Assembly: GCA_035378845.1 (NCBI GenBank)
Contig: DAOSUP010000003.1
Span: 62,001 to 126,000, forward strand
DNA from: JAKOUL01 sp035378845
GTDB lineage: Bacteria; Dictyoglomota; Dictyoglomia; Dictyoglomales; Dictyoglomaceae
Direction: 5' to 3'
DNA length: 64,000 nt
Below the pieces are notes generated by a model. It was not told the origin of the DNA and did not search any database. It worked only from the letters and a program-made list of their open reading frames with translations. The position numbers and the translations under genes were made by a program. This document shows positions 43,426-52,464 of the stretch, one piece after another (the first letter of the stretch is position 1; every line of letters starts with the position of its first letter).

Positions 43426-44232
43426 ATGGGTAGTGGAAATTTTTGGGAAGGTATAAAAACTAAAGGATTATTTTTGTTTTTATCTTTTCTAGTGCTCTTT
43501 ACTGTTTTTTTGTCTCTTATAGTATTTGTAACTTCTGTAAATGGTTCTTTAAACTTGTGGCTTGAAAAGATTAAGATCTATGCTTTTATCTCTCCTGAAA
43601 CACCTGATTCTAAAATTTTAAAATTAATAGAAGATTTAAAATCTAATTTTAAATTTAAAGAAGTGGTATATATAACCCAGAAGGATGCTTGGGATAGGTT
43701 AAAGGAGACATTAGGAGGAGAAAATGAGATATTTTCATGGGGATCTCCCGAGGCTTTACCAAAAGCTTTAGAGATTACACCTATTACCCTAGAGAAATTT
43801 GAGGATCTAAAAAGTTTTCTTCTAAATTACAGCTTTGTAGAAGAAATTAGATATTCGGAAAATATGATAAATGAATGGAATCAGCTTAATAGAGTAGTGG
43901 GGTCTATTAAGAAGATCTTTATTTATTTAGGTAGTTTAGCATTTTTAATTATTTCTGTAGAACTACTTGCTCATGTTCATTTAGCATATCCGAAATTTTC
44001 TGTCACTTCTCAGATATGGGAAAACATTTTTATTACTTTTCTATCTTCCTTTTTTTCCATTTTAATTGTTTATTTTTCCTTCTCCTTATTAAAGGATCAA
44101 ATATCAAGGGTTCTTCCATATTTTGTATATGTATTTGATCTGAGGCATATTTTAGTTTGGGTTTTATATTTTGTACTTTCAAATATTATTATAAGTTTTA
44201 CATCTGCTTTAATAAGTTTCCAGAGATTGTAA
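43426..44232 (+). CDS. ftsX: FtsX-like cell division protein lacking the usual FtsE-coupling loop
   Basis: The 268-residue protein has an N-terminal membrane helix (GLFLFLSFLVLFTVFLSLIV), an extracytoplasmic domain of about 120 residues (with EKIKIYAFISPET and YITQKDAWDRLKETLG) and three C-terminal helices, the FtsX layout. Identification is supported by the following genes, an EnvC-like hydrolase and ctpA, which usually follow ftsEX. ftsE is missing upstream. The loop after helix 2 (H183 to about E199) is short and lacks the R-x-E-I-x-x-M-K-L-V-G-A-T stretch that contacts FtsE, and the protein is about 25 residues shorter than usual. Confidence 0.8.
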   Translation: MGSGNFWEGIKTKGLFLFLSFLVLFTVFLSLIVFVTSVNGSLNLWLEKIKIYAFISPETPDSKILKLIEDLKSNFKFKEVVYITQKDAWDRLKETLGGENEIFSWGSPEALPKALEITPITLEKFEDLKSFLLNYSFVEEIRYSENMINEWNQLNRVVGSIKKIFIYLGSLAFLIISVELLAHVHLAYPKFSVTSQIWENIFITFLSSFFSILIVYFSFSLLKDQISRVLPYFVYVFDLRHILVWVLYFVLSNIIISFTSALISFQRL

Positions 44233-44233
44233 T

Positions 44234-45364
44234 ATGATAAGGAAATTAATATCGGGGATATTATTTATACTTTTAGTATTTAACCTTACTCTTACAAAAG
44301 GAGTCTCTGCAGACGTTCTTTCTCAAAAACAGAAAGAGCTTCAACAGAAAAAGCAGCAGATTCAAGATCTAAAGAGTAAAGTAAAGACTCTTGAAAAGAC
44401 CGAGGTCAATATTGTTAGTGAGATAAATTCTATTGATAGAGAATTGGATCAGGCAGAAAAAGAACTTAATGTGGCTGAAACTAAACTAAGAGAATCTCAA
44501 GCAAGACTGTTAGTTCTTTCAACTCAACTTAATTTGACGCAGAGAAATTTGAAATTTAGGATTTTAAATTATAAGGAAAATTTAGGTGAGGTGTTTAAAG
44601 TACTACAGACATTAAAGGCTGATCTTATTTTATGTGAAGACTCTTTTAATACTCTTGCAGTACCTTATTATTTGCGGTCATTGATAAAAGTTGAGGCAAA
44701 TAGGATAACAGAGATAAATAATCAATATAAAGATCTTACTCAGAAGAAAAAAGAATGGGAGGAAGAAAAAAAGAATGCAGAAGTTTTAGTAAAGAATATT
44801 TCAGACAAGAAAGCTTATATAGAGAAGAAAAAAAGAGAAAAAACAGCATATTTAGATAAAGTTAGAACTCAAAAAAAATATCAGCAGCAAGTTATTGCTA
44901 CTTTGGAAAAAGAGTCAAAAGAAATTGAAAATATGATAAAGAAATTAGCATCTTCAAGCGTGCAAAAAGCTCAAAAGGGTAAATTAAGTTGGCCTGTTAT
45001 AGGTAGTATTTCTTCAAAATTTGGTATGAGGCCACATCCAATTCTTGGAGGTGCTCCTCTTTCTCATACAGGTATAGATATAGCAGTAGCATATGGAACC
45101 CCTATTAAGGCTGCAGCTTCAGGAAAGGTAATTTATGCTGGTTGGTATGGAGGATATGGAAACTTAATAATTCTGGACCATGGGGGTAATATTTCTACTC
45201 TCTATGGACATTTATCTAAGATTGTAGTAAAAATTGGAGAGGAGGTTGCGGAAGGAGAGATAATTGGATATGTAGGTAGCACAGGACTTAGTACAGGACC
45301 TCACTTACACTTTGAAGTAAGAGTAACTGGAAGTCCTGTGGATCCTGCGGGATGGCTTAAGTAA
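44234..45364 (+). CDS. EnvC/CwlO-like murein hydrolase with M23 peptidase domain
   Basis: A signal peptide (ISGILFILLVFNLTLTKGVSA) is followed by about 220 residues of coiled coil (QKELQQKKQQIQDLKSKVK and later), then a LytM/M23 peptidase domain from about residue 255. The zinc ligands are intact (HTGIDIA and HLHFEV), so unlike EnvC it should itself cut peptidoglycan, as PcsB and CwlO-type proteins do. Such proteins are held inactive by the coiled coil and released by FtsEX. It begins one base after ftsX. Confidence 0.9.
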   Translation: MIRKLISGILFILLVFNLTLTKGVSADVLSQKQKELQQKKQQIQDLKSKVKTLEKTEVNIVSEINSIDRELDQAEKELNVAETKLRESQARLLVLSTQLNLTQRNLKFRILNYKENLGEVFKVLQTLKADLILCEDSFNTLAVPYYLRSLIKVEANRITEINNQYKDLTQKKKEWEEEKKNAEVLVKNISDKKAYIEKKKREKTAYLDKVRTQKKYQQQVIATLEKESKEIENMIKKLASSSVQKAQKGKLSWPVIGSISSKFGMRPHPILGGAPLSHTGIDIAVAYGTPIKAAASGKVIYAGWYGGYGNLIILDHGGNISTLYGHLSKIVVKIGEEVAEGEIIGYVGSTGLSTGPHLHFEVRVTGSPVDPAGWLK

Positions 45365-45391
45365 AAAAATAAAGTGGAGGAGAATTAAGAT

Positions 45392-46642
45392 ATGAAACTT
45401 AACAAAAAATTAGTATTGTTGATAGTTGTTGTAGGAATAGTAATATTTTCTATTCCTAAATTTAGTAGTGCAAAGGATACTCTTGATGATTTGATCTCTA
45501 ATATGAGAGTCTTTATTGAGACTCTTTATTATGTAAAAAATGCATATATAGAGACGAATTTAGATAATAAAAAATTAGAATATGAGGCAATAAGAGGTCT
45601 TTTAAAATCTTTGAATGATCCTTATACTGAATTTTTTGATCCCAATGCATTTAAGATGTTCACAGAAGATATGCAGGGATTTTTTGGTGGTGTAGGGATG
45701 AGATTAGAATCAAAAGATGGGAAAATAGTGGTATTTGCACCTATAGAAAATACTCCTGCTTATAAGGCTGGTGTTAAAGCTGGAGATCAAATAGTAGAGG
45801 TAGATGGAAAATCAGTATTAGATAAATCTTTAGATGAAGTTGTTTCTATGATAAGAGGTGAGGTAGGAAAAGAGGTTAAGATTAAAATATATAGGGAAAA
45901 GGAGAAAAAATACTATGAATTTACTCTAAAGAGAGAAATAATTGAAACTCCAGTTGTTGAAGGTAAAGTTTTAAAAAATAATATAGGGTATGTGTCACTT
46001 TCTGAATTTACACAGAATTCTCCTCAGAAATTAAGTGAATTTTTGAAAAGTATTGAAAAAAAGGTTGATGGTGTTATATTGGATTTAAGAAACAATCCTG
46101 GTGGAGATTTAAGGGCTGCTGTTACTATTTCAAGCTTCTTTATCTCCGAAAATGACCAGGTTAAAACTGTTGTAAAGAATGGCGATACTAAAACTTTCAC
46201 TACAAAAGGAATTGTAGTATATAGACAGGATAGAGAAAAGAAACTTTATGGAGAAAAGGTGGTTAAAGGTACTTATAAATGGAACAAACCTTTTGTAGTA
46301 TTAGTAAACAGATATTCTGCAAGTGCATCTGAGATCTTATCAGGTGCTATAAAAGATTACAAAAAAGCAGTTTTAGTAGGAGAAAAAACTTTTGGTAAAG
46401 GTGTAGTCCAGAGTGTAATTCCTTTATCTGATGGTTCTGCTTTAAAACTTACCACTGAAAAGTATCTGATTCCTTCTGGAAAAGATATAAATAAAGAAGG
46501 TATAACACCAGATATGATAGTAGAAATGGATCCAGAAAATGTAGGAAAGGACAATGACATTCAATTGAACAAAGCAATTGAAGTACTAAGCAAGCAAATT
46601 TCTAAAGGGAAAGAAGAAAAGGAACTTGCTCTAACAAAGTAG
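45392..46642 (+). CDS. ctpA: C-terminal processing peptidase (S41 family)
   Basis: The 416-residue exported serine peptidase has a signal peptide, an N-terminal helical part with GLLKSLNDPYTEFFDP, a PDZ domain (GVGMRLESKDGKIVVFAP, GVKAGDQIVEVDGKSV) and the S41 core with LRNNPGG, the SASASE catalytic serine segment near 309-314 and the KTFGKGVVQ lysine. It processes envelope proteins. It follows the hydrolase gene, the usual ftsX-hydrolase-ctp order. ATG has GTGGAGGAG upstream. Confidence 0.95.
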   Translation: MKLNKKLVLLIVVVGIVIFSIPKFSSAKDTLDDLISNMRVFIETLYYVKNAYIETNLDNKKLEYEAIRGLLKSLNDPYTEFFDPNAFKMFTEDMQGFFGGVGMRLESKDGKIVVFAPIENTPAYKAGVKAGDQIVEVDGKSVLDKSLDEVVSMIRGEVGKEVKIKIYREKEKKYYEFTLKREIIETPVVEGKVLKNNIGYVSLSEFTQNSPQKLSEFLKSIEKKVDGVILDLRNNPGGDLRAAVTISSFFISENDQVKTVVKNGDTKTFTTKGIVVYRQDREKKLYGEKVVKGTYKWNKPFVVLVNRYSASASEILSGAIKDYKKAVLVGEKTFGKGVVQSVIPLSDGSALKLTTEKYLIPSGKDINKEGITPDMIVEMDPENVGKDNDIQLNKAIEVLSKQISKGKEEKELALTK

Positions 46643-46645
46643 CAA

Positions 46646-47203
46646 ATGTTTAATAAAAAAGAAAAACTAATTTTAGGTATATTTTCATTTTTATTCTTAT
46701 TAGTATTAGGCTCTTTAATTTCAAATAATTCTTATTATCCAGGTGATTCTAAAGAAATTAGCTATATAATAGTTCATGTAGCTGGGGATGTTAGGAATCC
46801 TGGAGTTTATAAATTAGGAGAAGAGGCAAGGGTTATAGATGCTATAAATTTAGCAGGAGGACCCTTGTCTTCTGCAGATCTTGATAGACTTAATTTAGCT
46901 GATTTTTTAAAAGATGGTGATAAAATTCAAGTTCCTTCTAAAAATATTCCTTCTTTCCAAAACTCTCCCTCTTCAAAGGTACAGGTTCCTTTAGCAAATA
47001 CTGAAAACTCTGAAAGAATAAACATAAATCTGGCATCTAAGGCTGAGCTTGAGACTCTTCCTGGCATAGGACCTATTCTTGCAGAAAGGATTATCCAGTA
47101 TAGAGAAGAAAATGGCAATTTTTCTTCTCTATCTGATCTTTTAGAGGTGAAGGGTATAGGAGAAAAGAAGATAGAAAAGATTAAAGATAAAATTACATGG
47201 TGA
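46646..47203 (+). CDS. comEA: Competence protein ComEA (SLBB plus helix-hairpin-helix)
   Basis: The 185-residue protein has an N-terminal membrane anchor, an SLBB domain (HVAGDVRNPGVYKLGEEARVID) and a C-terminal helix-hairpin-helix DNA-binding domain (INLASKAELETLPGIGPIL followed by IIQYREENG and LLEVKGIGEKKIEKI). It is the receptor for transforming DNA at the outer face of the membrane. It has no ribosome site of its own and lies four bases after ctpA. Confidence 0.93.
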   Translation: MFNKKEKLILGIFSFLFLLVLGSLISNNSYYPGDSKEISYIIVHVAGDVRNPGVYKLGEEARVIDAINLAGGPLSSADLDRLNLADFLKDGDKIQVPSKNIPSFQNSPSSKVQVPLANTENSERININLASKAELETLPGIGPILAERIIQYREENGNFSSLSDLLEVKGIGEKKIEKIKDKITW

Positions 47204-47207
47204 GCTC

Positions 47208-48548
47208 TTGAAGCTACCATTTTCTTTTTATGTACTGCTTTCTTATATTGTTGGTCTTTTTATAGGAAGGTATCATTTTGATATTATTTTAATCTCTTTA
47301 TTTATTCTCACTCTTTTAATTATATTTCGTAAAAATCTCTTTCTTGTCCCTTTTCTTATCTTGGTTCTTATTTTAGGAGTTGTTTTATATAATGCTAATT
47401 TACCTAAGTTTCAACTTTTTGAAAAAAAATGGAAATCTCTTGAAGGAATAGTAGAAGAAAAAATCTTAAGGAAAGATGTTGATCAAATTATTTTTAGACC
47501 ATATTTTTCAAAAGAGAGAGGTTTTTTCTATCTAAAAGGGAATAACAATATTAAAGAGGGAGATATTCTTTATTTAGAAAATGTAAGTTTTTATCCCATT
47601 AATTTTTCTAATCCTTATAACTTTTGGGATGATAATATCCTTTTTGAGATAAAATTTGGATCAATTAGCAAAAAAGGTAGGGAGAGAGTTAACTTTATTT
47701 CTAATCTAAGGAAGAAAACTAAAGAACATATTAAAAATGTATTTTCTACCTTAGGTTATGATAAAAGTAGTTTCATTCAGGCAATAACCATAGGAGATAC
47801 AGGAGAATTGTCTAAGGAAATTAGAATGCTTTTTTCTGAAACAGGAACGGCACATCTTTTAGCTATTTCTGGACTACATATTTCTATGCTTATAGGAGGT
47901 ATAATCTCTATATTTCCATTCAGGAAGATTATTTCAAAAATTGTATTTTTTCCACTTCTGCTTCTTTATGGTCTTATTCTTGGAGATAAACCACCTATTT
48001 GGAGAGTAATAGGAATATATATCTATCTGTTAATTGCTTTTATATTTAGGAGAGAGGAGGATTCTTTAAATGCCTTATTTTGGGTGGCTTTTATAAATCT
48101 TCTAATATCTCCTTTAAAGTTTTTTAATTTAAGTTTTCAACTTTCTTATATGGCTATGTTAGGACTTCTTTTCAAACCCAATTTTGAGAAATTCTTGCCA
48201 GATTTTTGGCAAGGTATATGGGAAAGTTCCTTTTGGCTTTTCATATTTTTAGCTCCTCTTAACATTTTTTACTTCAAAAAGCTTTATCCTTTGTCTATAG
48301 TTTCAAATCTCTTTGCAATACCATTATTTTATTTAATACTTCTTATTGCTTTTGTTTCTATTTTATTAAGCTTTTTACCTATATCATTTTTATTAACAAA
48401 AATCCTTTCTCTTCTTTTAGATATATTATTCTTAGGTTTGCAAATTATTATTTCACATTATAAAATAAGCTTAATAATTAGTATTTTTATTATAATTTTA
48501 CCTTTATTTCTCAAGAAAAGAAGAGATTATGAATTATTGGGAATTTAA
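47208..48548 (+). CDS. comEC: ComEC/Rec2 competence channel, without the C-terminal metallo-beta-lactamase domain
   Basis: The 446-residue membrane protein has the ComEC N-terminal domain (KWKSLEGIVEEK, an OB-like soluble part) and the competence domain with FSETGTAHLLAISGLHISML, GDKPPIWRVIG and FQLSYMAMLG, ending in several hydrophobic helices. ComEC imports single-stranded DNA. Full-length proteins of 700-800 residues have a C-terminal beta-lactamase-like domain; here the frame ends naturally and holA begins inside its 3' end. The start TTG at 47208 follows comEA by four bases. Confidence 0.9.
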   Translation: MKLPFSFYVLLSYIVGLFIGRYHFDIILISLFILTLLIIFRKNLFLVPFLILVLILGVVLYNANLPKFQLFEKKWKSLEGIVEEKILRKDVDQIIFRPYFSKERGFFYLKGNNNIKEGDILYLENVSFYPINFSNPYNFWDDNILFEIKFGSISKKGRERVNFISNLRKKTKEHIKNVFSTLGYDKSSFIQAITIGDTGELSKEIRMLFSETGTAHLLAISGLHISMLIGGIISIFPFRKIISKIVFFPLLLLYGLILGDKPPIWRVIGIYIYLLIAFIFRREEDSLNALFWVAFINLLISPLKFFNLSFQLSYMAMLGLLFKPNFEKFLPDFWQGIWESSFWLFIFLAPLNIFYFKKLYPLSIVSNLFAIPLFYLILLIAFVSILLSFLPISFLLTKILSLLLDILFLGLQIIISHYKISLIISIFIIILPLFLKKRRDYELLGI

Positions 48549-49509
48549 ACACTCTTTAAAAGAAAAGAAATTTTCTCCTGTTTATCTCTTTATAGGTGAA
48601 GAGAAGTCTTTAATGGAAGAGGCTTTAACTGATCTTAGAAAAGTCCGTTTTAGCGATATAAATTATGTGTCTTTCTTTGCAGAAGATATTACATGGAATG
48701 ATTTATTGCCATATTTAGAATCTCCTCCTCTTTTTGGTAATCAATTTATAGTGGTAAGACATGCTCAAAATCTTAAAGAAAATTTTCCTAAAAAGCTTGA
48801 AATTTTACTCAAAGGACTTACTAATACATGTTTGGTGTTTATAGCAAATGCGGAAGAAGAAAAACCAAAGAGAATTCCATTTCAAAAGTTTATTCCTCCA
48901 GAAGGAATTGTTGAGTTTGGAAAGTTTAGGGCAGATACTTTGAGAAGGTGGATAAAAGATAAATTTAAAGAAAAAGGCAAGGAGATAGAAGAAGAAGGGG
49001 TATATCTTTTATCTCTTTCTTTTTCAGGAAATCTTGGTATACTTCTTCAGGAAATGGAGAAGGTTTGTCTTTTTGTGGGTGAGAAGAGTTTAGTAACAGT
49101 AGAGGATCTTAAAAAAGTTCTTTCACCTCAGGAAGTTGCTTTTTATACTTTTTTAGATGCTTTAATAAAAAAGGATTTTTATCTTGCTTTTTCTGGTATT
49201 GATACTTTATGGAATGAAGGTCTTTATCCTTCTGTTATTTTAGAAATTATTGTGAAACAGATAAGACAACTTCTTAGAGTTCAAGCACTGTTAAAAGATG
49301 GATTTTCTTCTGAAGAAATTAGAAAAAAATTAGGTTTACATCCATTTATTATAAAGAAAAGCCAAGAGGCTTTGGTAAAATATAATGCCGCAGAGCTTTT
49401 AAATATTTATTTCCTTCTGCGGCAGGTGGATCAGGAATTCAAATCTACAGCTAAGGATCCCAGACTACTTTTAGAAAAAGTAGTCCTTAAAATTAGTGCC
49501 AAAAATTAG
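48529..49509 (+). CDS. holA: DNA polymerase III subunit delta
   Basis: The 326-residue delta subunit of the clamp loader has the N-terminal FSPVYLFIGEEKSLMEEAL and the later LPPEG-type segment (FIPPEGIVEFGKFRADTLRRWIKD), then the helical collar domain with LEIIVKQIRQLLRVQALL and RQVDQEFKS. It opens the beta clamp. It overlaps comEC by 20 bases, an order also seen in other bacteria (comEC-holA-rpsT). The 3' end overlaps rpsT of the other strand by four bases. Confidence 0.94.
   Translation: MNYWEFKHSLKEKKFSPVYLFIGEEKSLMEEALTDLRKVRFSDINYVSFFAEDITWNDLLPYLESPPLFGNQFIVVRHAQNLKENFPKKLEILLKGLTNTCLVFIANAEEEKPKRIPFQKFIPPEGIVEFGKFRADTLRRWIKDKFKEKGKEIEEEGVYLLSLSFSGNLGILLQEMEKVCLFVGEKSLVTVEDLKKVLSPQEVAFYTFLDALIKKDFYLAFSGIDTLWNEGLYPSVILEIIVKQIRQLLRVQALLKDGFSSEEIRKKLGLHPFIIKKSQEALVKYNAAELLNIYFLLRQVDQEFKSTAKDPRLLLEKVVLKISAKN
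49463..49485. repeat. Perfect 10-bp hairpin inside the 3' end of holA
   Basis: GACTACTTTT and its complement are separated by three bases. It lies about 20 bases past the rpsT stop on the minus strand, so it could terminate rpsT, but no T-run follows in that direction. Confidence 0.35.
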
Positions 49510-49775
49510 CTTGCTACTTTGTCATTTAAAAGCTTCATTAATTTAGATTTCTTTCTTGCTGCTGTGTTTTTATGGATAGTACCTTTTTGCGCTGCTTTAT
49601 CAATTGCACTTATTGTTTCTGGTAGTACTTTTTTAGCTTCCTCAATCTTATTTTCATCTAATAATTTCAAAAATTGTTTAGTATAGAATTTAATCTTACC
49701 AATTCTTACTCTGTTTCTAATCCTATTTCTTTCACTAATTTTTATTCTTTTAATTGCAGACTTAGTATTTGCCAT
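49506..49775 (-). CDS. rpsT: 30S ribosomal protein S20
   Basis: The 89-residue basic protein has the S20 pattern MANTKSAIKRIKISERNRIRN and ends in KGTIHKNTAARKKSKLMKLL. It binds 16S rRNA. ATG 49775 has AAAGGAGAGAG upstream. It is monocistronic and convergent with holA. Confidence 0.98.
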   Translation of the reverse strand: MANTKSAIKRIKISERNRIRNRVRIGKIKFYTKQFLKLLDENKIEEAKKVLPETISAIDKAAQKGTIHKNTAARKKSKLMKLLNDKVAS

Positions 49776-49821
49776 TCTCTTTTTCTCTCTCCTTTATTAG
49801 ATTTTTGTCTTGATAAAGTGA

Positions 49822-49849
49822 ATTATACCATAAATTTTTAATAGGTCAA
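49822..49849 (-). promoter_or_regulatory. Promoter of rpsT
   Basis: On the minus strand TTGACC (49849-49844) and TATAAT (49827-49822) have a 16-base spacer, leaving a leader of about 40 bases. Confidence 0.65.
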
Positions 49850-49864
49850 AAGGTATGTTTGTAG

Positions 49865-49870
49865 TATAAT
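49865..49870 (+). promoter_or_regulatory. -10 box of the lepA operon
   Basis: A perfect TATAAT lies 36 bases before the lepA ATG. No good -35 element is seen at 16-18 bases, where TAGGTC occurs and overlaps the rpsT -35 region, so the two promoters may compete. Confidence 0.5.
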
Positions 49871-49905
49871 TTAAAGGTTAAAGAAAGTAAGGAGGAAATG
49901 ATTCC

Positions 49906-51705
49906 ATGAAAGATATCTCAAAAATTAGGAATTTTAGCATAATTGCACATGTAGATCATGGAAAATCCACATTAGCAGATAGACTTTTAGAGTACACAGA
50001 GGCAATAGAGAAGAGAAAAATGAGAGAACAATTATTAGACACTTTAGAGATAGAAAGAGAACGTGGTATTACTGTGAAAGCTCAAGCAGTAAGGTTCTTT
50101 TATAATAGTAATGGTGAAAAGTATGAATTTAACCTTATAGATACTCCAGGTCATGTGGATTTTACTTATGAGGTTTCCAGAAGTCTTGCTGCTTGTGAGG
50201 GTGCTATACTTGTAGTAGATGCTACACAAGGTATAGAAGCCCAGACAATTAATAATCTCCTTTTAGCTTTGGAGAATAACATTACTATAATCCCTGTGGT
50301 GAATAAAATAGATCTTCCAAATGCGGAACCCGAAAAAACTGCAGAAGATATAAAAGAACTTTTAGGAGATAAGTTTATAGGCGAGGCGTTTTTTGTAAGT
50401 GCTAAAGAAGGTTGGGGTATACCAGAGCTTCTTGAGGGAATTATTAAGTATATTCCTTCTCCAGAAGGAAAAGTTAAAGAACCATTACAAGCTCTTATCT
50501 TTGATGCAAAGTATGATTCTTATCGTGGAGTAATTATTTATGTGAGAGTTTTTGATGGGTTTGTAAAATCTGGAGATAAAATAAAGTTGATGTCTACAGG
50601 AACCGAGTATGAGGTACAAGAGGTAGGGGTTTTTATTCCAGATATGGTACCAATAGGTAAACTTGAAGCTGGAGAAGTGGGATATATTGTAGCAAATATA
50701 AAAAATATTAGTGAGGCAAGAGTAGGAGATACTGTTACTAATGTAGAAAATCCCGCTAAAGAGCCTTTACCAGGATATAAAAAGGTACAACCCATGGTTT
50801 TTTGCGGTATTTATCCTGTAGAAAATAACGATTATGAAAATCTTAGGGATGTTTTACAGAAATTAAGCTTAAATGATGCTTCTTTATATTATGAACCAGA
50901 AAAATCTCCTGCATTAGGATTTGGTTTTAGATGTGGTTTTTTAGGTCTTTTACATTTAGAAATTGTGCAAGAGAGACTTGAAAGAGAGTTTGATCTTAAT
51001 GTCATTACAACTGTACCATCTGTAGCTTATGAAATCATAACAAAAAAAGGAGAAAGAGTGATTGTCCAAAATCCATTAGAGCTTCCTCCCCTTTATGAAA
51101 TAGAGGAGTTTAGAGAGCCTTTTGTATCTGCAAATGTTATTAGTCCCAGTGAATATATGGGCTCTATAATAGAACTTATTAATTCCAGAAGGGGAACTTT
51201 TCAGAATATTGAATATATTACTCCTACAAGGGTTCTTATTACCTGTGAACTTCCTCTTTCCGAGATAATTACTGAATTTTTTGATGTATTAAAATCTGTT
51301 ACGCGTGGGTATGGATCTATGAGTTATGAGTTTTTAGGCTATAGACCAAGTGACTTAGTTAAACTTGATGTCTTTATTAATGGTAAACCTGTAGATGCTC
51401 TTTCTATCATTGTTCATAGGGATAAGGCTTATGAAGAAGGTAGAAAGTTAGTACAAAAATTAAGAGATGTAATCCCCAAGCAACTTTTTGAAGTAGTGAT
51501 TCAAACGGGAATAGGTGGTAGGATTATTGCGAGGGAAGAGATAAAACCTTTAAGAAAAAATGTACTGCAGAAATGCTATGGAGGAGATGTTACGAGGAAG
51601 AAAAAACTTTTAGAAAAACAAAAAGAAGGTAAGAAAAGGATGAAAAAGATAGGACAAGTAGAAATTCCTCAAGAGGCATTTTGGGCTGTTTTAAAGAGAG
51701 ATTAA
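49906..51705 (+). CDS. lepA: Elongation factor 4 (LepA)
   Basis: The 599-residue translational GTPase has AHVDHGKSTLADRLLE, DTPGHVDFTYE, NKIDLP and the LepA-specific C-terminal domain (GYRPSDLVKLDVFINGKPVDAL, IPKQLFEVVIQ, CYGGDVTRKKKLLEKQKEGK). It acts on stalled ribosomes. ATG follows AAGGAGGAAATG. Confidence 0.98.
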   Translation: MKDISKIRNFSIIAHVDHGKSTLADRLLEYTEAIEKRKMREQLLDTLEIERERGITVKAQAVRFFYNSNGEKYEFNLIDTPGHVDFTYEVSRSLAACEGAILVVDATQGIEAQTINNLLLALENNITIIPVVNKIDLPNAEPEKTAEDIKELLGDKFIGEAFFVSAKEGWGIPELLEGIIKYIPSPEGKVKEPLQALIFDAKYDSYRGVIIYVRVFDGFVKSGDKIKLMSTGTEYEVQEVGVFIPDMVPIGKLEAGEVGYIVANIKNISEARVGDTVTNVENPAKEPLPGYKKVQPMVFCGIYPVENNDYENLRDVLQKLSLNDASLYYEPEKSPALGFGFRCGFLGLLHLEIVQERLEREFDLNVITTVPSVAYEIITKKGERVIVQNPLELPPLYEIEEFREPFVSANVISPSEYMGSIIELINSRRGTFQNIEYITPTRVLITCELPLSEIITEFFDVLKSVTRGYGSMSYEFLGYRPSDLVKLDVFINGKPVDALSIIVHRDKAYEEGRKLVQKLRDVIPKQLFEVVIQTGIGGRIIAREEIKPLRKNVLQKCYGGDVTRKKKLLEKQKEGKKRMKKIGQVEIPQEAFWAVLKRD

Positions 51706-51709
51706 TTTT

Positions 51710-52456
51710 ATGAGAAGTATTCTTATAACTAATGATGATGGAATAGACTCTCCTTCCTTGAAGATCTTGACTAAAAAGCTTACTGCTTTAGGAAGGGTTT
51801 ATATTATAGTCCCTGAGAGAGAAAGAAGCGCAGGAGGTCACGCTCTTACACTTCATAAACCATTAAGAGTTTATGCTATTCCATGGAAATATAGAGATGT
51901 GAAAGTTTGGACTACAAATGGCACACCAGCAGATTGTATCATGTTGGGGGTTTATTCTCTTCTTCCTGAAAGACCATCTTTTGTTATATCAGGAATAAAT
52001 AAGGGATATAATTTAGGAACAGATATAATATACTCAGGCACAGTTTCTGGGGCAAGAGAAGCTTCTCTTAAGGATATTCCTGCTGTTTCTATCTCTGTAT
52101 CTGCTGAAGCTGAAAAGGAGGATTTTGAAAAAGCTGGGGAGTTTCTTCTAAGATATATTCCTAAATTTTCAGGGCTTATTCCCCAGGGAATTTTTTTAAA
52201 TATAAATATCCCACCAAAGGCAGATATTGATGATATATGTATTACTTTTCAAGGTAAATTTCATTACAAAAATTGTCTTGAAAAGAGGATTGATCCAAGA
52301 GGTGTAGTATATTACTGGCTACATGGAGAAAAAGAATATAATGACGAAGAAGGATCTGATATATGGGCTGTAGGTAGTAATAAAATTTCTATTACACCGC
52401 TACATTCTATTATGACTTATTATCCTCTTATAGATGTCTTAAAAAATTCTTTATAG
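51710..52456 (+). CDS. surE: 5'/3'-nucleotidase SurE
   Basis: The 248-residue phosphatase shows ILITNDDGIDSPSL with the metal-binding DD pair, VPERERSAGGHALTLHKPL, NGTPADCIMLG and SGINKGYNLGTDIIYSGTVS, all SurE signatures. It removes phosphate from nucleoside monophosphates. Starts four bases after lepA. Confidence 0.97.
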   Translation: MRSILITNDDGIDSPSLKILTKKLTALGRVYIIVPERERSAGGHALTLHKPLRVYAIPWKYRDVKVWTTNGTPADCIMLGVYSLLPERPSFVISGINKGYNLGTDIIYSGTVSGAREASLKDIPAVSISVSAEAEKEDFEKAGEFLLRYIPKFSGLIPQGIFLNINIPPKADIDDICITFQGKFHYKNCLEKRIDPRGVVYYWLHGEKEYNDEEGSDIWAVGSNKISITPLHSIMTYYPLIDVLKNSL

Positions 52457-52464
52457 AGCTACTT

